From Pantoea coffeiphila (GTDB taxonomy: Bacteria; Pseudomonadota; Gammaproteobacteria; Enterobacterales; Enterobacteriaceae), in contig NZ_JAFBFW010000002.1 of NCBI RefSeq assembly GCF_016909495.1, positions 558,001-622,000 on the forward strand: a stretch of DNA of 64,000 nt, given 5' to 3'. How positions within the stretch are numbered: the first letter of the stretch is position 1; each line of letters begins with the position of its first letter. A program made the translations under genes and the position numbers. The notes beneath the pieces are model-generated. The model saw only the letters and a list, made by a program, of their open reading frames with translations. It made no database searches and was not told the origin of the DNA. Of this stretch, positions 9,145 through 19,322 are shown one piece after another.

Positions 9145-9576
9145 TTATTTCCGGTTAAGAATTCTCAGGAAATCTTTTTCACTGGAAATTAATGAGAGTG
9201 CATTAGAGATAATCTCGTCGCTAAAGATAGAAGCCACATCACGCAGGACATCGATGTGCTCTTTCTCTTTTGCTATTACGCCAATTGCAATAAACATGAC
9301 GTTATTCCGATCCCAGATCACGCCATCCGGGAACTGGAAAATCTCAATGCCGGTTTTCACGATGATATGATTTTCCGACTTCGGTAAATGCGGCAGGGTG
9401 ATGCCGTTGCCGAGGAAAGTCGAAACCTGATGCTCCCTTTCATTCAGAAAAGCAACGCAGTCCTGGTTTACATACCCTTTAGCCTTAAACTCTTTACCGA
9501 CCATCTCTAACACTTCGGCTTTATTTTTTGCCTGCCGTCCAAGATGCAGGTTTTCAACGGTAATAATATCAATCAT
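9145..9576 (-). CDS. Stand-alone PTS EIIA component, mannitol/fructose type
   Basis: 143 residues of the PTS EIIA type 2 fold. The phosphorylation site is the His in GNGITLPHLP. The ATG at 9576 follows GGAGG; an upstream in-frame ATG lacks a ribosome site. No EIIB or EIIC gene is nearby; instead the gene follows a sugar-porter permease in the same direction 39 bases downstream, so both likely form one transcript. A lone EIIA of this type either serves an EIIBC encoded elsewhere or has a regulatory role (phosphorylation-dependent control of its neighbour). The second is an inference from position only. Confidence 0.85.
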   Translation of the reverse strand: MIDIITVENLHLGRQAKNKAEVLEMVGKEFKAKGYVNQDCVAFLNEREHQVSTFLGNGITLPHLPKSENHIIVKTGIEIFQFPDGVIWDRNNVMFIAIGVIAKEKEHIDVLRDVASIFSDEIISNALSLISSEKDFLRILNRK

Positions 9577-9615
9577 AGTCCGCCTCCTTTTTATTGAATC
9601 CACACTATCACGCTA

Positions 9616-11013
9616 TCAGTTTCCGGCAGACAGTTCTTCTTCCAGCTGCTCCAGCGATTTGTTGGAGGTTTCCGGAAGTGCCTTGACGACGAACAGAATG
9701 GCCAGATAGTTAATAACGGCGAAGATCAGGAAGACAGGACCCAGACCCAGTTTTGCCTGCAGTAACGGGAACAGGTAGCTGACGATCGCGTTCATCACCC
9801 ACATAAAGAAGACTGAAATACCCATCGACAGACCGCGAACTTTCAGCGGGAACAGTTCAGCCAGTACCACCCAGGTCAGGAAGCCCATGGTGCCCTGCAT
9901 GACGCCAACGAAGATCGCCCCCAGCAGCCAGATAACGGTGGCTTTCATATCCCCAACGAGGAAGTAGTCGGCACCGGCAATAATCAGGTGCAGCGTTGCC
10001 ATCAGCGCAAAACCGTAGACGATCAGCGTTTTACGTTTGAAGCGGTCAACCAGATACATTACGCCAAAGATCATACCGCCAACGGAGAAGACGCCGTTCA
10101 GCACGTTACAGATCAGCGACATTTTTTCGGAGAAGCCGGCGGTTTTCAGGATTTCCGTGCCGTAATACATAATGACGTTAACGCCGGTGGTTTGCTGCAG
10201 GGCGGCCCAGGTAATACCCACCAGAATCAGTTTCATGATCCACGGCGTGCTGAAGATCACCGAAGTGGCGCTTTGCGTGTGCAGCTTCTTCTCTTTTTCA
10301 ATCTCAATTAAGGTGATGATGTCCTGGTATTCCTGCACCGCGCGCGCTTCAGGACGGATCTGTTTTAAAATCGCCAGCGCTTCTTCCCGGCGGTTTTTAC
10401 TGATTAACCAGCGCGGACTTTCCGGTGCACGCCACATACCGATGAGCAGGAAAATGGACGGCAGCGCCTGTACCAGCAGCATGTAGCGCCAGACCTCCGG
10501 CAAATGCCCCCAGATAAGGCCGATGACCGCATTCACCGCAAAGGCGGCCAGCTGGCCAATAACAATCGCGACTTCATTCAGCCCGGTCAGCCTGCCGCGC
10601 ATTTCCGTCGGGGCCACTTCCGAGATAAAGGTTGGGGCGGTTACCGAGGCTCCCCCTACGGCGAATCCGAGGATAAATCGGGCAATAAGCAGGCTGGTGA
10701 CGTTTGGCGCGGCGGCAGATAAAATTGCGCCAATAAAGAAGACAAAGGAGAGATAAATCAGGTACTTTCTGCGGCCGAAGAAGTCAGCCATTTTACCGCC
10801 GCCGATACTGCCGAGTGCAGCACCAATCAGCAGGACGCTCATCACCAGACCTTCGGTGTCCGGCGTCAGAGCCATGTTTTCTTTTAATGAAGAAAAGGCA
10901 CCATTAATAACACCGGTATCATAGCCAAACAGCAGGCCGCCGAACGTTGCTACTAATGTTATCTGATGTAATCGTTTTCGTTGTTGCGTATTAAGATTCA
11001 TCAATAAAGACAT
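9616..11013 (-). CDS. MFS sugar:H+ symporter (sugar porter family)
   Basis: About 465 residues and twelve predicted membrane helices. Sugar-porter signatures are present: GGLLFGYDTGVINGA near the N terminus, DFFGRRKYL between helices 2 and 3, an EVAPTEMRGRLTGLNE loop, PESPRWL after helix 6, QQTTGVNVIMYYG in helix 7 and PETSNKSLEQLEE at the end. This is the XylE/GalP/IolT group; IolT-like inositol porters share these features, but the substrate cannot be set. ATG 11013 is 7 bases after AGGA and is preferred to ATG 11019. Cotranscribed with the EIIA gene. Confidence 0.87.
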   Translation of the reverse strand: MSLLMNLNTQQRKRLHQITLVATFGGLLFGYDTGVINGAFSSLKENMALTPDTEGLVMSVLLIGAALGSIGGGKMADFFGRRKYLIYLSFVFFIGAILSAAAPNVTSLLIARFILGFAVGGASVTAPTFISEVAPTEMRGRLTGLNEVAIVIGQLAAFAVNAVIGLIWGHLPEVWRYMLLVQALPSIFLLIGMWRAPESPRWLISKNRREEALAILKQIRPEARAVQEYQDIITLIEIEKEKKLHTQSATSVIFSTPWIMKLILVGITWAALQQTTGVNVIMYYGTEILKTAGFSEKMSLICNVLNGVFSVGGMIFGVMYLVDRFKRKTLIVYGFALMATLHLIIAGADYFLVGDMKATVIWLLGAIFVGVMQGTMGFLTWVVLAELFPLKVRGLSMGISVFFMWVMNAIVSYLFPLLQAKLGLGPVFLIFAVINYLAILFVVKALPETSNKSLEQLEEELSAGN

Positions 11014-11954
11014 ATACATATCCTTTCATTAAATGACTCGCAAACCCCGGAAATTTAATAAAGTAATACCTCACCGCCTCATTTATGAGGAAATGAAATT
11101 TTTCCTGGCGTTTTTAAGCAGGGTAAAGGGTTCTATTTAATAATTAAAAAATACGAAATAACCAACCTGGCACGATAATAAAACTTATTGTTACTCCCCC
11201 TGATACATTTTACTTATTCAATTTAAACCTTAAATTTTCCGCACAATCTATTAACGGTCATGATGAGATAATATATTTCACCCACGTCAGCTCATACCGC
11301 CTTCCAGACCGTTTCGGTCTTCGACTGTACGCTTCCTCCAGGGAGTGTCCGCAACAACGATTCAGGTTCCTTTCTGCCTCAATCGCGTCAGACGCGTTGG
11401 TGACCCCTATTTCATCATCTCAGCAAGATTCATCACTCTTCCGTTTTTTACCTGCTGATAACATAGCACTCAAATCGAAATCAAAATTCTACACAAATCA
11501 CAAAATGACCTTTTAGTTTCATTAATATTCAGTTTTTCGACTTTACATTTCATTACACGAAACCGCCATTACTGCATGATTAACCATGTTTTTTTTACTT
11601 AAACGGGTAACTAATAGGGATATTATTGAAAACGTTACGGGTAACCGCTTCATAAATTTTCATCATTAACAAGTATTTCATTTCAAAAAATCACGTCGTT
11701 AGAAAAAAAATTCCACTAAACCAGACCTGCTTTTCATAGCAAGAATTTGCAGATTTGTGTGAAATCAGGCCCGGGAAGAGAATTGACGTCAGAATGCAAA
11801 GTCCGCACCAGAGCACAGCGTAATGACACAGCGGATCGTCAAAGAAGCAGCAGGCAGACCGGAACGTAATGGAATGGAATGGAATGGAATACTGACAGGA
11901 AACGAAGCCGACCTGCAGAGTCAAACGCTCTACAGGCCGGTGAAATACGCAGGA
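11014..11954. other. Long intergenic region upstream of the sugar porter
   Basis: About 940 bases. The part nearest the porter gene is AT-rich and likely carries its promoter. The stretch 11285-11410 is GC-richer and unlike its surroundings, with no reading frame. No RNA gene or insertion-sequence end is recognised. A short pentamer repeat lies at 11871-11890. Confidence 0.4.
11871..11890. repeat. GGAAT pentamer tandem repeat (4 copies)
   Basis: Four perfect copies of GGAAT, preceded by a partial AAT, 65 bases downstream of the NupG-like gene. It is intergenic and cannot shift a reading frame; it may vary in copy number by slippage. Confidence 0.8.
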
Positions 11955-13190
11955 TTATGGATTGGCGGCGTTCAGCGGCGCTGCGGTTTTCCGCTGCGAC
12001 AAATCGTCCCTGAAGAAGATAAAGAAGAACAGGGAAACCACCGCCGCGACAATCGCCGGGTAGATCCAGAAGCTTTCCCACTGCGGCAGCGCTTCCGCGC
12101 CCTCCCCGGTCACCGTGCTGTTAAAGATCTGCCCGCACAGGGTCGACGCGAAAAGCAGGCCAAAACCGTTGGAAACGATAAACCGCAGCCCCTGCGCCTG
12201 CGCTTTAATTTCGGGAGGTGCTTTACGGTCCACATAGATATCGCCGACGGTAAAGAAAAAGTCCCAGCAGAAGCCCTGAAGCATCAGGCCAATCAGCACA
12301 TACATCATGCTGGCGTCGATCGCAGCGTGGGAAAACAGCAGCGAGCGCACAATCCAGCACACCGCCCCCATCATCAGCGTCACCTTAAAGCCCGCCTTTA
12401 GCAGGAAGTAAGACAGCAGGAACATAAAGATCACTTCGCAGGCGATGCCGACCTGCATCATGGATGCGGCGTTATCAAAGCCCAGCGCCTTGAGGAACAC
12501 CGGAATATAAGCCGAGTAGGCGGTTTTCGGCACCATCAGCACAAAGATGCTGAGCATCAGGATGGAGAAGTTACGATCTTTAAACAGCGCCAGCGCATCC
12601 AGACAGAGCAGATCGCGCAGGGTCAGCGCGCGGCCTTTCGCCTTCGGCGGCGTATCCGGCAGGGTAAAGCAGTACAGCCCCAGCAGCACCCCGGTTGCCG
12701 CAGCGATGTACCAGGTGATGGTATCCCCGGAATAGCCCATCTGGCCGATGATAAAACCCACCGCCATAAAGCCGAAGGTGCCGAACACGCGGATCACCGG
12801 GAAGGACTTCACGCCGTCGATATGGCTGAAGCTAATGCTGTTCGCCAGCGCGGTGGTGGGATAAAACAGCAGCCCTACCAGGAAGATCAGCAGCAGGGTC
12901 ATACCGGTATTGTGCGCCTCAATAAACTGCGGCACGCACAGCAGCACGGCGGCGTTAATCAGGTGCAGAATCGCCATCACCTTCTGCGAGGCAAAAAAAC
13001 GGTCTGCCACCATACCGATAAACAGCGGCGACAGGATGGTCGCCAGGCCCAGCAGCGCATACGATGAACCGATAATCGTCGCCATGCCGTAAGTGCTCAG
13101 CACCAGTCCCATGGTCATGTTCCATGCCCCCTGCATAAAGTACTGCACAAACATCATGATCAGCAGCCGGGGGGTTTTATTTAAATCCAT
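11955..13190 (-). CDS. MFS transporter, nucleoside:H+ symporter (NupG/YegT-like)
   Basis: 411 residues, about twelve membrane helices. The N terminus (LIMMFVQYFMQGAWNMTMG), the cytoplasmic VADRFFASQKVMAI loop, and the RVFGTFGFMAVG and GFCWDFFFTVGDIYVD segments fit the nucleoside:H+ symporter group with NupG, XapB and YegT. Its start abuts the stop of the PhnP-like gene, so they are coupled. A purine or pyrimidine nucleoside is the expected substrate; with a PhnP-like enzyme and allose/ribose genes alongside, a ribose-containing compound is plausible. Confidence 0.78.
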   Translation of the reverse strand: MDLNKTPRLLIMMFVQYFMQGAWNMTMGLVLSTYGMATIIGSSYALLGLATILSPLFIGMVADRFFASQKVMAILHLINAAVLLCVPQFIEAHNTGMTLLLIFLVGLLFYPTTALANSISFSHIDGVKSFPVIRVFGTFGFMAVGFIIGQMGYSGDTITWYIAAATGVLLGLYCFTLPDTPPKAKGRALTLRDLLCLDALALFKDRNFSILMLSIFVLMVPKTAYSAYIPVFLKALGFDNAASMMQVGIACEVIFMFLLSYFLLKAGFKVTLMMGAVCWIVRSLLFSHAAIDASMMYVLIGLMLQGFCWDFFFTVGDIYVDRKAPPEIKAQAQGLRFIVSNGFGLLFASTLCGQIFNSTVTGEGAEALPQWESFWIYPAIVAAVVSLFFFIFFRDDLSQRKTAAPLNAANP

Positions 13191-14024
13191 TTACGCTTTT
13201 CCGTGATTGAGTTCGACGCTCAGTCCGTCATAAGCGACGGTGATATGGTTTGCGCGGCAGGCGGCGACCAGCTCCTCATGCATCAGACCGCCGCTGTGGG
13301 AAATATGGGAAACCACCATCTGGCTGGCGTCGTGCAGGCAGTGCATATCGCGGAGCTTCTGCTGCGCGGCGAACACCGTTTCCAGACTCATATGGTTATC
13401 GCTGCGGTCGTTGCCGTTAAAGCCGTAAGTGCATTCCAGCACCACCAGATCCAGCGACTTACCCGCCAGCCATTGCCAGGTTTGTTCCGGGAACCAGCCG
13501 GAATCGTGGCCGTAGAACAGCGTTTTACCCTCTTTCTCAATCAGCCAGACGTAGCACAGCTCCCATTTGGCATGGTTTGCCAGCAGCGGGGTTAACCGAT
13601 AGCCGTGGCTTTCGACGGTGACAAACGGCGGCAGGCAGTTGAACTCAAAACGGTGTTTGGTAAAGCCGGGCAGCACCGCCGCACAGCCGTTAATTGCCCG
13701 GTCGTTACCGAAGACGGCCAGCGGGTGTTCTACCTCAAATCCGTAGCCCTCCATGCGGCTGAACAGATCGCCCACGTTGAAGTGGTCTGGATGGGTGTGG
13801 GTAAACAGCAGATCGGTGATACCGTTCGCATCCAGCCCGTCACGCAGCAGCTGCTGGCTGAACTCGGGGGCCACATCAATCAACATGACGTCATCAATGA
13901 TGGCGGAGGAACGGGTGCGGATATCTTTGCCTTTAAGGCGTCTTGCCTGCTGGCAGTGGTTGCAGCGGCAGAACGGATTGGGGATGCCTTCAGACGCGGC
14001 CGATCCCAGGAAGTGTATCTTCAT
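13191..14024 (-). CDS. Metallo-beta-lactamase-fold hydrolase, PhnP-like
   Basis: 277 residues. The zinc-binding HTHPDH motif is near residue 75, with a further metal-ligand candidate in SHISHSGG. The N-terminal CRCNHCQQAR resembles the structural zinc site of PhnP, the phosphodiesterase that opens 5-phosphoribosyl 1,2-cyclic phosphate. The ATG follows AAGGGA by 7 bases. It lies 158 bases after alsK in the same direction and directly precedes the NupG-like gene. No phn lyase genes are nearby, so a related cyclic phosphate, or a tRNase Z-like substrate, remains possible. Confidence 0.75.
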   Translation of the reverse strand: MKIHFLGSAASEGIPNPFCRCNHCQQARRLKGKDIRTRSSAIIDDVMLIDVAPEFSQQLLRDGLDANGITDLLFTHTHPDHFNVGDLFSRMEGYGFEVEHPLAVFGNDRAINGCAAVLPGFTKHRFEFNCLPPFVTVESHGYRLTPLLANHAKWELCYVWLIEKEGKTLFYGHDSGWFPEQTWQWLAGKSLDLVVLECTYGFNGNDRSDNHMSLETVFAAQQKLRDMHCLHDASQMVVSHISHSGGLMHEELVAACRANHITVAYDGLSVELNHGKA

Positions 14025-14182
14025 GTTATATCCCTTTTATTCAGTGAAAACTGATTCGTCGTTCCGGAATTCTCCCTTAAGCAGATGAACGTCAGTAAGC
14101 TTCGGAACGCGTCGGTAATATAAAACGAAATACGAACGGGACAACCGCTACCTCAGGCATCATTGACCTGGTGCAAGGTAAG

Positions 14183-15118
14183 CTAATTTAAAGCGGTTAA
14201 GTGCTGAACCTTTGGAATAAAACGCCCGCACGCCAGGGTGGCAGCCCCCTGCGCGCCGTTGAAGTCCGAGGAGGATGCGGAGATAAACCGCACCGCCTGA
14301 TACGGCAGCGGGCGGCGCAGGTGCTGCTTGATTTGGGCGATCAGCGCGGTGCGGGGGAAGTCCGCCATATCCATCACCCCGCCGCCGAGAATTACCGCAT
14401 CCGGATCGAACAGGTTAATACCGGTGGCTATCGCCCGCGCCGCGTGGGCAATCAGCTGCTGCACAAAGGGGTCATCGGCTGCATGGGTAAAAATTTCGCC
14501 GATGGCGTAATCGCGCGGCTCTCGTTCATACCAGTGCTTCAGGGCGATACCGGAACAGACGGTTTCCAGGCAGCCCGGATTACCGCACGCGCAGCGCAGC
14601 GCCATATCCCCCTGCGGAATATGCCCCAGCTCCCCCGCGACGCCGTGCGCGCCGATGCAGGGCGCGCCGTTCAGCCAGATGGCAAAACCCATGCCGGTGC
14701 CGAGATAGGCCGCCAGCACCTGCTGCTGCGCCAGGCCGTTTTGCGCCACGTCAAAGGAGAGCTGCAGGTTCACATCGCGGGCAAACTCTACCGGGCAGCC
14801 CAGCTTCACCTCCAGATTTTCGGCCAGATTAAGCAGTTCGTCTGCGGCCAGCGGCAGATTAGGCGTGGAGATAATGGTGCGCTTATCTTTGCCCACCAGC
14901 GCCGGGAATCCCATCACCAGGCCGCAGCAGCGCGCTTCCAGCATAGCGAGCTGGCGCTGGAGCCGTTCTGTCACGCCAGCGGCCACTCCGGGAGCAATCA
15001 CCTCCGAGGTGCGCCGTTTTTCACAGTGCAGCACAGCCCCGTCGGCAGCCATCAGGCAGAAGCGGATATGGGTGGCCCCCATATCCACACCGGCGACCAC
15101 ATCAGGCCGTATATGCAT
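14183..15118 (-). CDS. alsK: D-allose kinase AlsK (ROK family)
   Basis: 311 residues, close to E. coli AlsK in length and in long stretches of sequence ([50 protein letters not shown]). The ROK zinc motif [10 protein letters not shown] is complete and the GELGH motif holds the His ligand. It phosphorylates allose to allose 6-phosphate, the entry step of the pathway. The start overlaps the alsE end by 17 bases, indicating translational coupling. It is the last gene of the als operon. Confidence 0.93.
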   Translation of the reverse strand: MHIRPDVVAGVDMGATHIRFCLMAADGAVLHCEKRRTSEVIAPGVAAGVTERLQRQLAMLEARCCGLVMGFPALVGKDKRTIISTPNLPLAADELLNLAENLEVKLGCPVEFARDVNLQLSFDVAQNGLAQQQVLAAYLGTGMGFAIWLNGAPCIGAHGVAGELGHIPQGDMALRCACGNPGCLETVCSGIALKHWYEREPRDYAIGEIFTHAADDPFVQQLIAHAARAIATGINLFDPDAVILGGGVMDMADFPRTALIAQIKQHLRRPLPYQAVRFISASSSDFNGAQGAATLACGRFIPKVQHLTALN

Positions 15119-15797
15119 GGGGCTTCACCTCTTTTTTCGCCGCCAGGATCTGGCTGGCCATCTGTAGCCAGGCGTCGTCGATATTTTCCGCGTTGTTGAA
15201 CAGGCCGGAGCTGCCAACGATAAACACGTCGGCACCCGCCGCCATCAGCTTCTTGTAGGTGTTCTGGTTGCAGGAGCCGTCGATTTCAATTTCATAGTGC
15301 AGCCCTTCCCGCTCGCGCAGATTTTTCAGCTCGGTGATTTTCTCCAGCATTTCCGGGATAAACGGCTGGCCGGCAAAGCCCGGATCGACGGTCATCACGG
15401 TGATCTTATCGGCCTTGTGCAGATAGTATTTCATCGCCTCAACCGGCGTTTCCGGGTTGAGGATCAGCCCCACCTTCATGCCAAGGCGGCGAACTTCATC
15501 GATCAGACGGAACGCCTGCCCGTTCAGCGTTTCCGGATGCAGGGTAATAAAGTCCGCGCCCGCCTGCGCCAGCTGGCTGATGTAGTCCTGCGGACGGGTA
15601 ACCATCAGGTGGCAGTCCAGCGGCCTGGTTGCCAGCTTTTTCACCTGAGCAACGAAGAACGGCGACAGCGTCAGGTTCGGCACAAAATGGCCGTCCATAA
15701 TGTCGATATGAAAATAGTCGGCGTGCTGGTCAATAAACTCGATCTGCTCTTTAAATTTCAGCAGGTCCATACACATCAGGGAGGGAGAGATTTTCAT
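15102..15797 (-). CDS. alsE: D-allulose-6-phosphate 3-epimerase AlsE
   Basis: 231 residues with ribulose-phosphate epimerase signatures: [10 protein letters not shown] at the start, [12 protein letters not shown] with metal ligands, [30 protein letters not shown] and a C-terminal phosphate grip FIVGSSGLF. It converts allulose 6-phosphate to fructose 6-phosphate, the final step into glycolysis. AAGGA lies 7 bases before the ATG. In the als operon, 10 bases after alsC. Confidence 0.93.
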   Translation of the reverse strand: MKISPSLMCMDLLKFKEQIEFIDQHADYFHIDIMDGHFVPNLTLSPFFVAQVKKLATRPLDCHLMVTRPQDYISQLAQAGADFITLHPETLNGQAFRLIDEVRRLGMKVGLILNPETPVEAMKYYLHKADKITVMTVDPGFAGQPFIPEMLEKITELKNLREREGLHYEIEIDGSCNQNTYKKLMAAGADVFIVGSSGLFNNAENIDDAWLQMASQILAAKKEVKPHAYTA

Positions 15798-15807
15798 CGA
15801 TCGTTCC

Positions 15808-16788
15808 TTACTTGCTAATCAGTCTGTCGAGGGCAACGGCGGCAATAATCAGCCCGCCCATCACCACCAGTTGGTAATAGGTTTGTACCTGCAGGATGTT
15901 GAGGCCGTTGTTAATGGTGCCGATGATCAGGCCGCCGATAACCACGGAAAAAATGCGCCCCTTGCCGCCGAAGAAGCTGGTACCGCCGATAATGGCGCTG
16001 GCAATCGCGTAGGTTTCAAATCCCATTCCGGCCAGCGGTTCGGCGGCGCCCAGACGGGCGGTTGAGACGACACCCGCCAGCCCCGCACAAACGCCGGAGA
16101 TAATAAACACCACCAGCATGTGAAACTTGACGTCGATGCCGGAGTAAAACGCCGAGTTCTTGTTACCGCCGAGGGCATAGATATTGCGCCCCAGCCGCAT
16201 CCGCGTGGTCAGGAACCACAGCAGCACGGCAACAATCAATGAGAAGATCACCGGCACGGGAATGCCGAGCACGCTGGCAGCAAAAAAGTTAACGAAGTCG
16301 AAGGAGAAGCCGTAAACCGAGTTGGCGTCGGAAATCACCAGCGTAATGCCGCGGAAAATAGCGTTAGTGCCCAGGGTGATGATAAACGGGTGCAGCCCCG
16401 TCCAGTTAACCAGGCAGCCGTTGATCGCCCCCAGTGCGCCGCCGACCAGTACGCCGCCGATCAGCGCCGCCAGCACCGGATCGACGCCCGCCAGCATCAG
16501 CTTGGCGGTGACCATGCCGGAGAGCGCAAGGATCGCCCCAACCGAGAGATCGATTCCCGCCACCAGGATAGCAAAGAACTCGCCCATGCCAATCAGCACC
16601 GTCACCGAGCTCTGCACGAAGATCTGCGTGATGTTGTTGGCGGTCAGGAAATATTCCGACGACAGCGTGCCAAAAATGGCAACGATAATCGCCAGAATAA
16701 AGAAGGTGCCGTATTTGTCCCAGAACTGCGCGAAGTTGAACGGCTTTTTCTCTGCCAGATCGCCCTTCACTCTTGTGGTAATGCCCAT
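15808..16788 (-). CDS. alsC: Allose ABC transporter permease AlsC
   Basis: 326 residues, multispanning, of the BPD_transp_2 family (RbsC-like). Helices include ILALSGMVTAKLML and IGGVLVGGALGAINGCL; the typical loop AIASAIIGGTSFFGGKGRI near the C terminus contacts the ATPase. Start overlaps the alsA end by 22 bases. It forms the membrane channel together with AlsA and receives sugar from AlsB. Confidence 0.92.
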   Translation of the reverse strand: MGITTRVKGDLAEKKPFNFAQFWDKYGTFFILAIIVAIFGTLSSEYFLTANNITQIFVQSSVTVLIGMGEFFAILVAGIDLSVGAILALSGMVTAKLMLAGVDPVLAALIGGVLVGGALGAINGCLVNWTGLHPFIITLGTNAIFRGITLVISDANSVYGFSFDFVNFFAASVLGIPVPVIFSLIVAVLLWFLTTRMRLGRNIYALGGNKNSAFYSGIDVKFHMLVVFIISGVCAGLAGVVSTARLGAAEPLAGMGFETYAIASAIIGGTSFFGGKGRIFSVVIGGLIIGTINNGLNILQVQTYYQLVVMGGLIIAAVALDRLISK

Positions 16789-18299
16789 GCCATAATCTCC
16801 TCTTCGCTCAGGTTGTCGCGATTGGTCAGAATTTGCGTCAGCCGCCCTTCGCAGAACACGGCGATGCGGTCGCAGACGGCGATAATTTCAGGAAGCTCGG
16901 ATGACACCATCAGAATGACCTTGCCCTCGTCGGCCAGTCCGCGCATCACCTTGTAGATTTCGGCCTTAGCGCCGACATCGATGCCGCGCGTGGGCTCGTC
17001 AAAAATGATCACTTCCGGATTGCAGCACAGCCACTTGGAGATCAGCACCTTCTGCTGATTGCCGCCGGAAAGCTCGGTGATGTTCTGCGCCACCGAGTGG
17101 CACTTCAGCGCCAGCAGCTGGCGCTGCGCTTCGGCGGTTTGGCACTCTTCCGCTTCACGAAACAGCCCCATCGCTCCTTTATAGCCGCCGGACTTCAGGC
17201 TGCGGCTGACAGCCATGTTTTGCGCGATGGAGAAGTTCGGGAAAAAGCCGTTATCCCGGCGGCTCTCAGTGATGTAGGCCATGCCCTTTTTCACCGCGTC
17301 CAGCGGCGATCGCGGCGAAATGTCTTTGCCGTTGAGGCGAATTTCGCCGCTGCTGCGCTTATCCACGCCGAACAGGCAGTCCATCAGCTCGGTGCGCCCG
17401 GACCCCACCAGCCCGGCAAAGCCGAGGATTTCACCGCGGCTAACGCTAAAGGAGATATCCCGCACTTTCTTGCGGTCGCGGCTGGTGACGTGTTTCACCT
17501 CAAACACCGTGTCCCGCTCGACGTTGCCGGTGCTCTCTTTCATCCGGTTAAAGCGGTTTTGCAGCTCGCGCCCCACCATCAGATGCACGATGTCGTCGTT
17601 GCTGACCTCGCTGACCCGGCCGGAGCAGACGCTGCTGCCGTCTTTCATCACCGTGTAGCGATCGCAAATCCGCCGGATCTCCGCCAGCTTGTGGGAGATA
17701 TAGACGATCGCCGTGCCCTCTTTGCGCAGCTGATTCATAATCAGGAACAGGTAATCCACCTCTTTATTGGTCAGCGACGAGGTGGGTTCGTCCATGATGA
17801 TGACTTTGGCATCGAGCATTAGGGTTTTGGCAATTTCCAGCATCTGCTTATGGCTGATGGACAGGTTTGCCACCTTCTCTTCTAAATCGACTTTTAAACC
17901 GATACGCAGCAGCATCATCGCCGCCCGAACGCGCATCTCTTTCCAGTCGACGATATTCACGCCGCACACTTTTTTGGTCAGGTGGCGGCCAATATAGAGA
18001 TTTTCCAGCACGGTTAATTCATCAATCACGCTCAGCTCCTGGTAAATAATACCAATACCCAGCTTCGCCGCCATTTTATGATCGAGCCTGTCGTAATCTA
18101 TTTCATTAATCGTAATGGTACCTTTTGTCGGCGCATGTATTCCCGACAGTACTTTCATCAGCGTGGATTTACCTGCGCCGTTTTCCCCTAACAGCGCATG
18201 TATTTCGTGAGGATATATCGTTAAGTCAACGGATTTTAATGCGTGAACCGGACCAAAGGATTTGCCGATCCCCGCCATCGATATATATGGCGCAACCAT
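16767..18299 (-). CDS. alsA: Allose ABC transporter ATP-binding protein AlsA
   Basis: 510 residues, two fused ABC ATPase domains as in RbsA. Domain 1: Walker A GENGAGKST, Walker B MLDAKVIIMDEPTSSL. Domain 2: GLVGSGRTE as a degenerate Walker A, signature LSGGNQQKV, Walker B NPEVIIFDEPTRGID. The first domain has a weak signature (LSISHKQM), usual in this family. Energises AlsC. Begins 26 bases after alsB. Confidence 0.93.
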   Translation of the reverse strand: MVAPYISMAGIGKSFGPVHALKSVDLTIYPHEIHALLGENGAGKSTLMKVLSGIHAPTKGTITINEIDYDRLDHKMAAKLGIGIIYQELSVIDELTVLENLYIGRHLTKKVCGVNIVDWKEMRVRAAMMLLRIGLKVDLEEKVANLSISHKQMLEIAKTLMLDAKVIIMDEPTSSLTNKEVDYLFLIMNQLRKEGTAIVYISHKLAEIRRICDRYTVMKDGSSVCSGRVSEVSNDDIVHLMVGRELQNRFNRMKESTGNVERDTVFEVKHVTSRDRKKVRDISFSVSRGEILGFAGLVGSGRTELMDCLFGVDKRSSGEIRLNGKDISPRSPLDAVKKGMAYITESRRDNGFFPNFSIAQNMAVSRSLKSGGYKGAMGLFREAEECQTAEAQRQLLALKCHSVAQNITELSGGNQQKVLISKWLCCNPEVIIFDEPTRGIDVGAKAEIYKVMRGLADEGKVILMVSSELPEIIAVCDRIAVFCEGRLTQILTNRDNLSEEEIMAWALPQE

Positions 18300-18325
18300 A
18301 GCACTGACCTTTTATTAAATAACGG

Positions 18326-19261
18326 TTATTTCGTTACCAGAATGGAATCCACCAGCTTAAATTCGGGCGTTTTATCCAGTGCGATGACTTTGCCGGATTT
18401 GGCGGCGTCCACCATCAGCTTCAGCCCGGTTGCGCCAATATCTGCCGGGTTCTGCGCCACGGTGGCGGTCATCAGACCGGCCCCCACCATTTTGCGTGCT
18501 TCCGGGATGCCGTCAGTGCCCACCACCAGTACCTTACCGGTTTTGCCCGCATTCGCCACCGCCTGCGCCACGCCCATCGCCATCGTGTCATTGGCGCAGT
18601 AGAACGCTTTCAGGCCAGGGTTGCGCTGCAATACGTTAGTCGCCACATCCAGTGCCTTAATGCGGTCCCAGTCGGCGGGCTGGCTGGCAACCAGCTTGAT
18701 CTGTGAAGATTTTTTGAACGCATCGGTAGCTCCGCTACGGCGCGACTCGCCGGAGGCGTTACCCGCCTTGCCTTCAATGATCGCTACCTCACCGCCTTCT
18801 GCACCAAGCTTATCAATAATAAAGGCCGCCCCTTTGGCACCCACCGCCGTATTGTCGGTAGTAACAAAACCTTCCACGTTGCCGCCCGCTTTCTTCAGGT
18901 TATCCATATCGATCTTTTCGTCGATATTCACCAGATAAATCCCTTTCTGCCAGGCGCGGGCCACGGGCATCACCAGATTCACCGAGGAGAGCGGCGCAAA
19001 GGCAATGCCCTTATATTTTTTATTACTCAAATCTTCAAACAGCTGCAGCTGCGACTGGAAATCCCCTTCCGAGGCTGATGCAAAAATATCCACGCTAACG
19101 CCCAGCGTTTTTGCTTCCTCCTCAATGCCTTTTTTCATATCAACCCAAAAAGGATTCGATAGCGTTTTTAATATGACCGCATAGTCCGCGGCGGCAAATA
19201 CATTAGCGGATAACATTAAGCCCATAGCACAGCCGCTGAACAATTTCAGATATTTATTCAT
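18326..19261 (-). CDS. alsB: Periplasmic D-allose-binding protein AlsB
   Basis: 311 residues with a signal peptide (MNKYLKLFSGCAMGLMLSAN, cleavage near VFA-A). Type I periplasmic sugar-binding fold: ADYAVILKTLSNPFWVDMKKG at the start of the mature chain, IEGKAGNASGESRRSG and AFYCANDTMAMGV for ligand contact. Delivers allose to AlsA/AlsC. First transporter gene after the regulator, separated by a hairpin at 19292-19314. Confidence 0.92.
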   Translation of the reverse strand: MNKYLKLFSGCAMGLMLSANVFAAADYAVILKTLSNPFWVDMKKGIEEEAKTLGVSVDIFASASEGDFQSQLQLFEDLSNKKYKGIAFAPLSSVNLVMPVARAWQKGIYLVNIDEKIDMDNLKKAGGNVEGFVTTDNTAVGAKGAAFIIDKLGAEGGEVAIIEGKAGNASGESRRSGATDAFKKSSQIKLVASQPADWDRIKALDVATNVLQRNPGLKAFYCANDTMAMGVAQAVANAGKTGKVLVVGTDGIPEARKMVGAGLMTATVAQNPADIGATGLKLMVDAAKSGKVIALDKTPEFKLVDSILVTK

Positions 19262-19291
19262 GGAAAGAGTCTCATTGTAGGGGTACGGGTT

Positions 19292-19314
19292 GCCCGTTCC
19301 TTTGCGGAACGGGC
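19292..19314 (-). promoter_or_regulatory. Intercistronic hairpin between alsR and alsB
   Basis: Perfect 9-bp stem GCCCGTTCC / GGAACGGGC with a 5-base loop, just after the regulator stop codon. No T-run follows on the minus strand, so it is more likely an mRNA processing or stability element, or a partial attenuator, than a full terminator. It could lower or protect transcript level between regulator and transport genes. Confidence 0.55.
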
Positions 19315-19322
19315 TTATATTA

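Noticed and set aside
11285..11410. GC-richer patch in the intergenic region as an RNA gene or IS remnant
   Set aside because: No cloverleaf, terminator, inverted ends or coding frame could be found.
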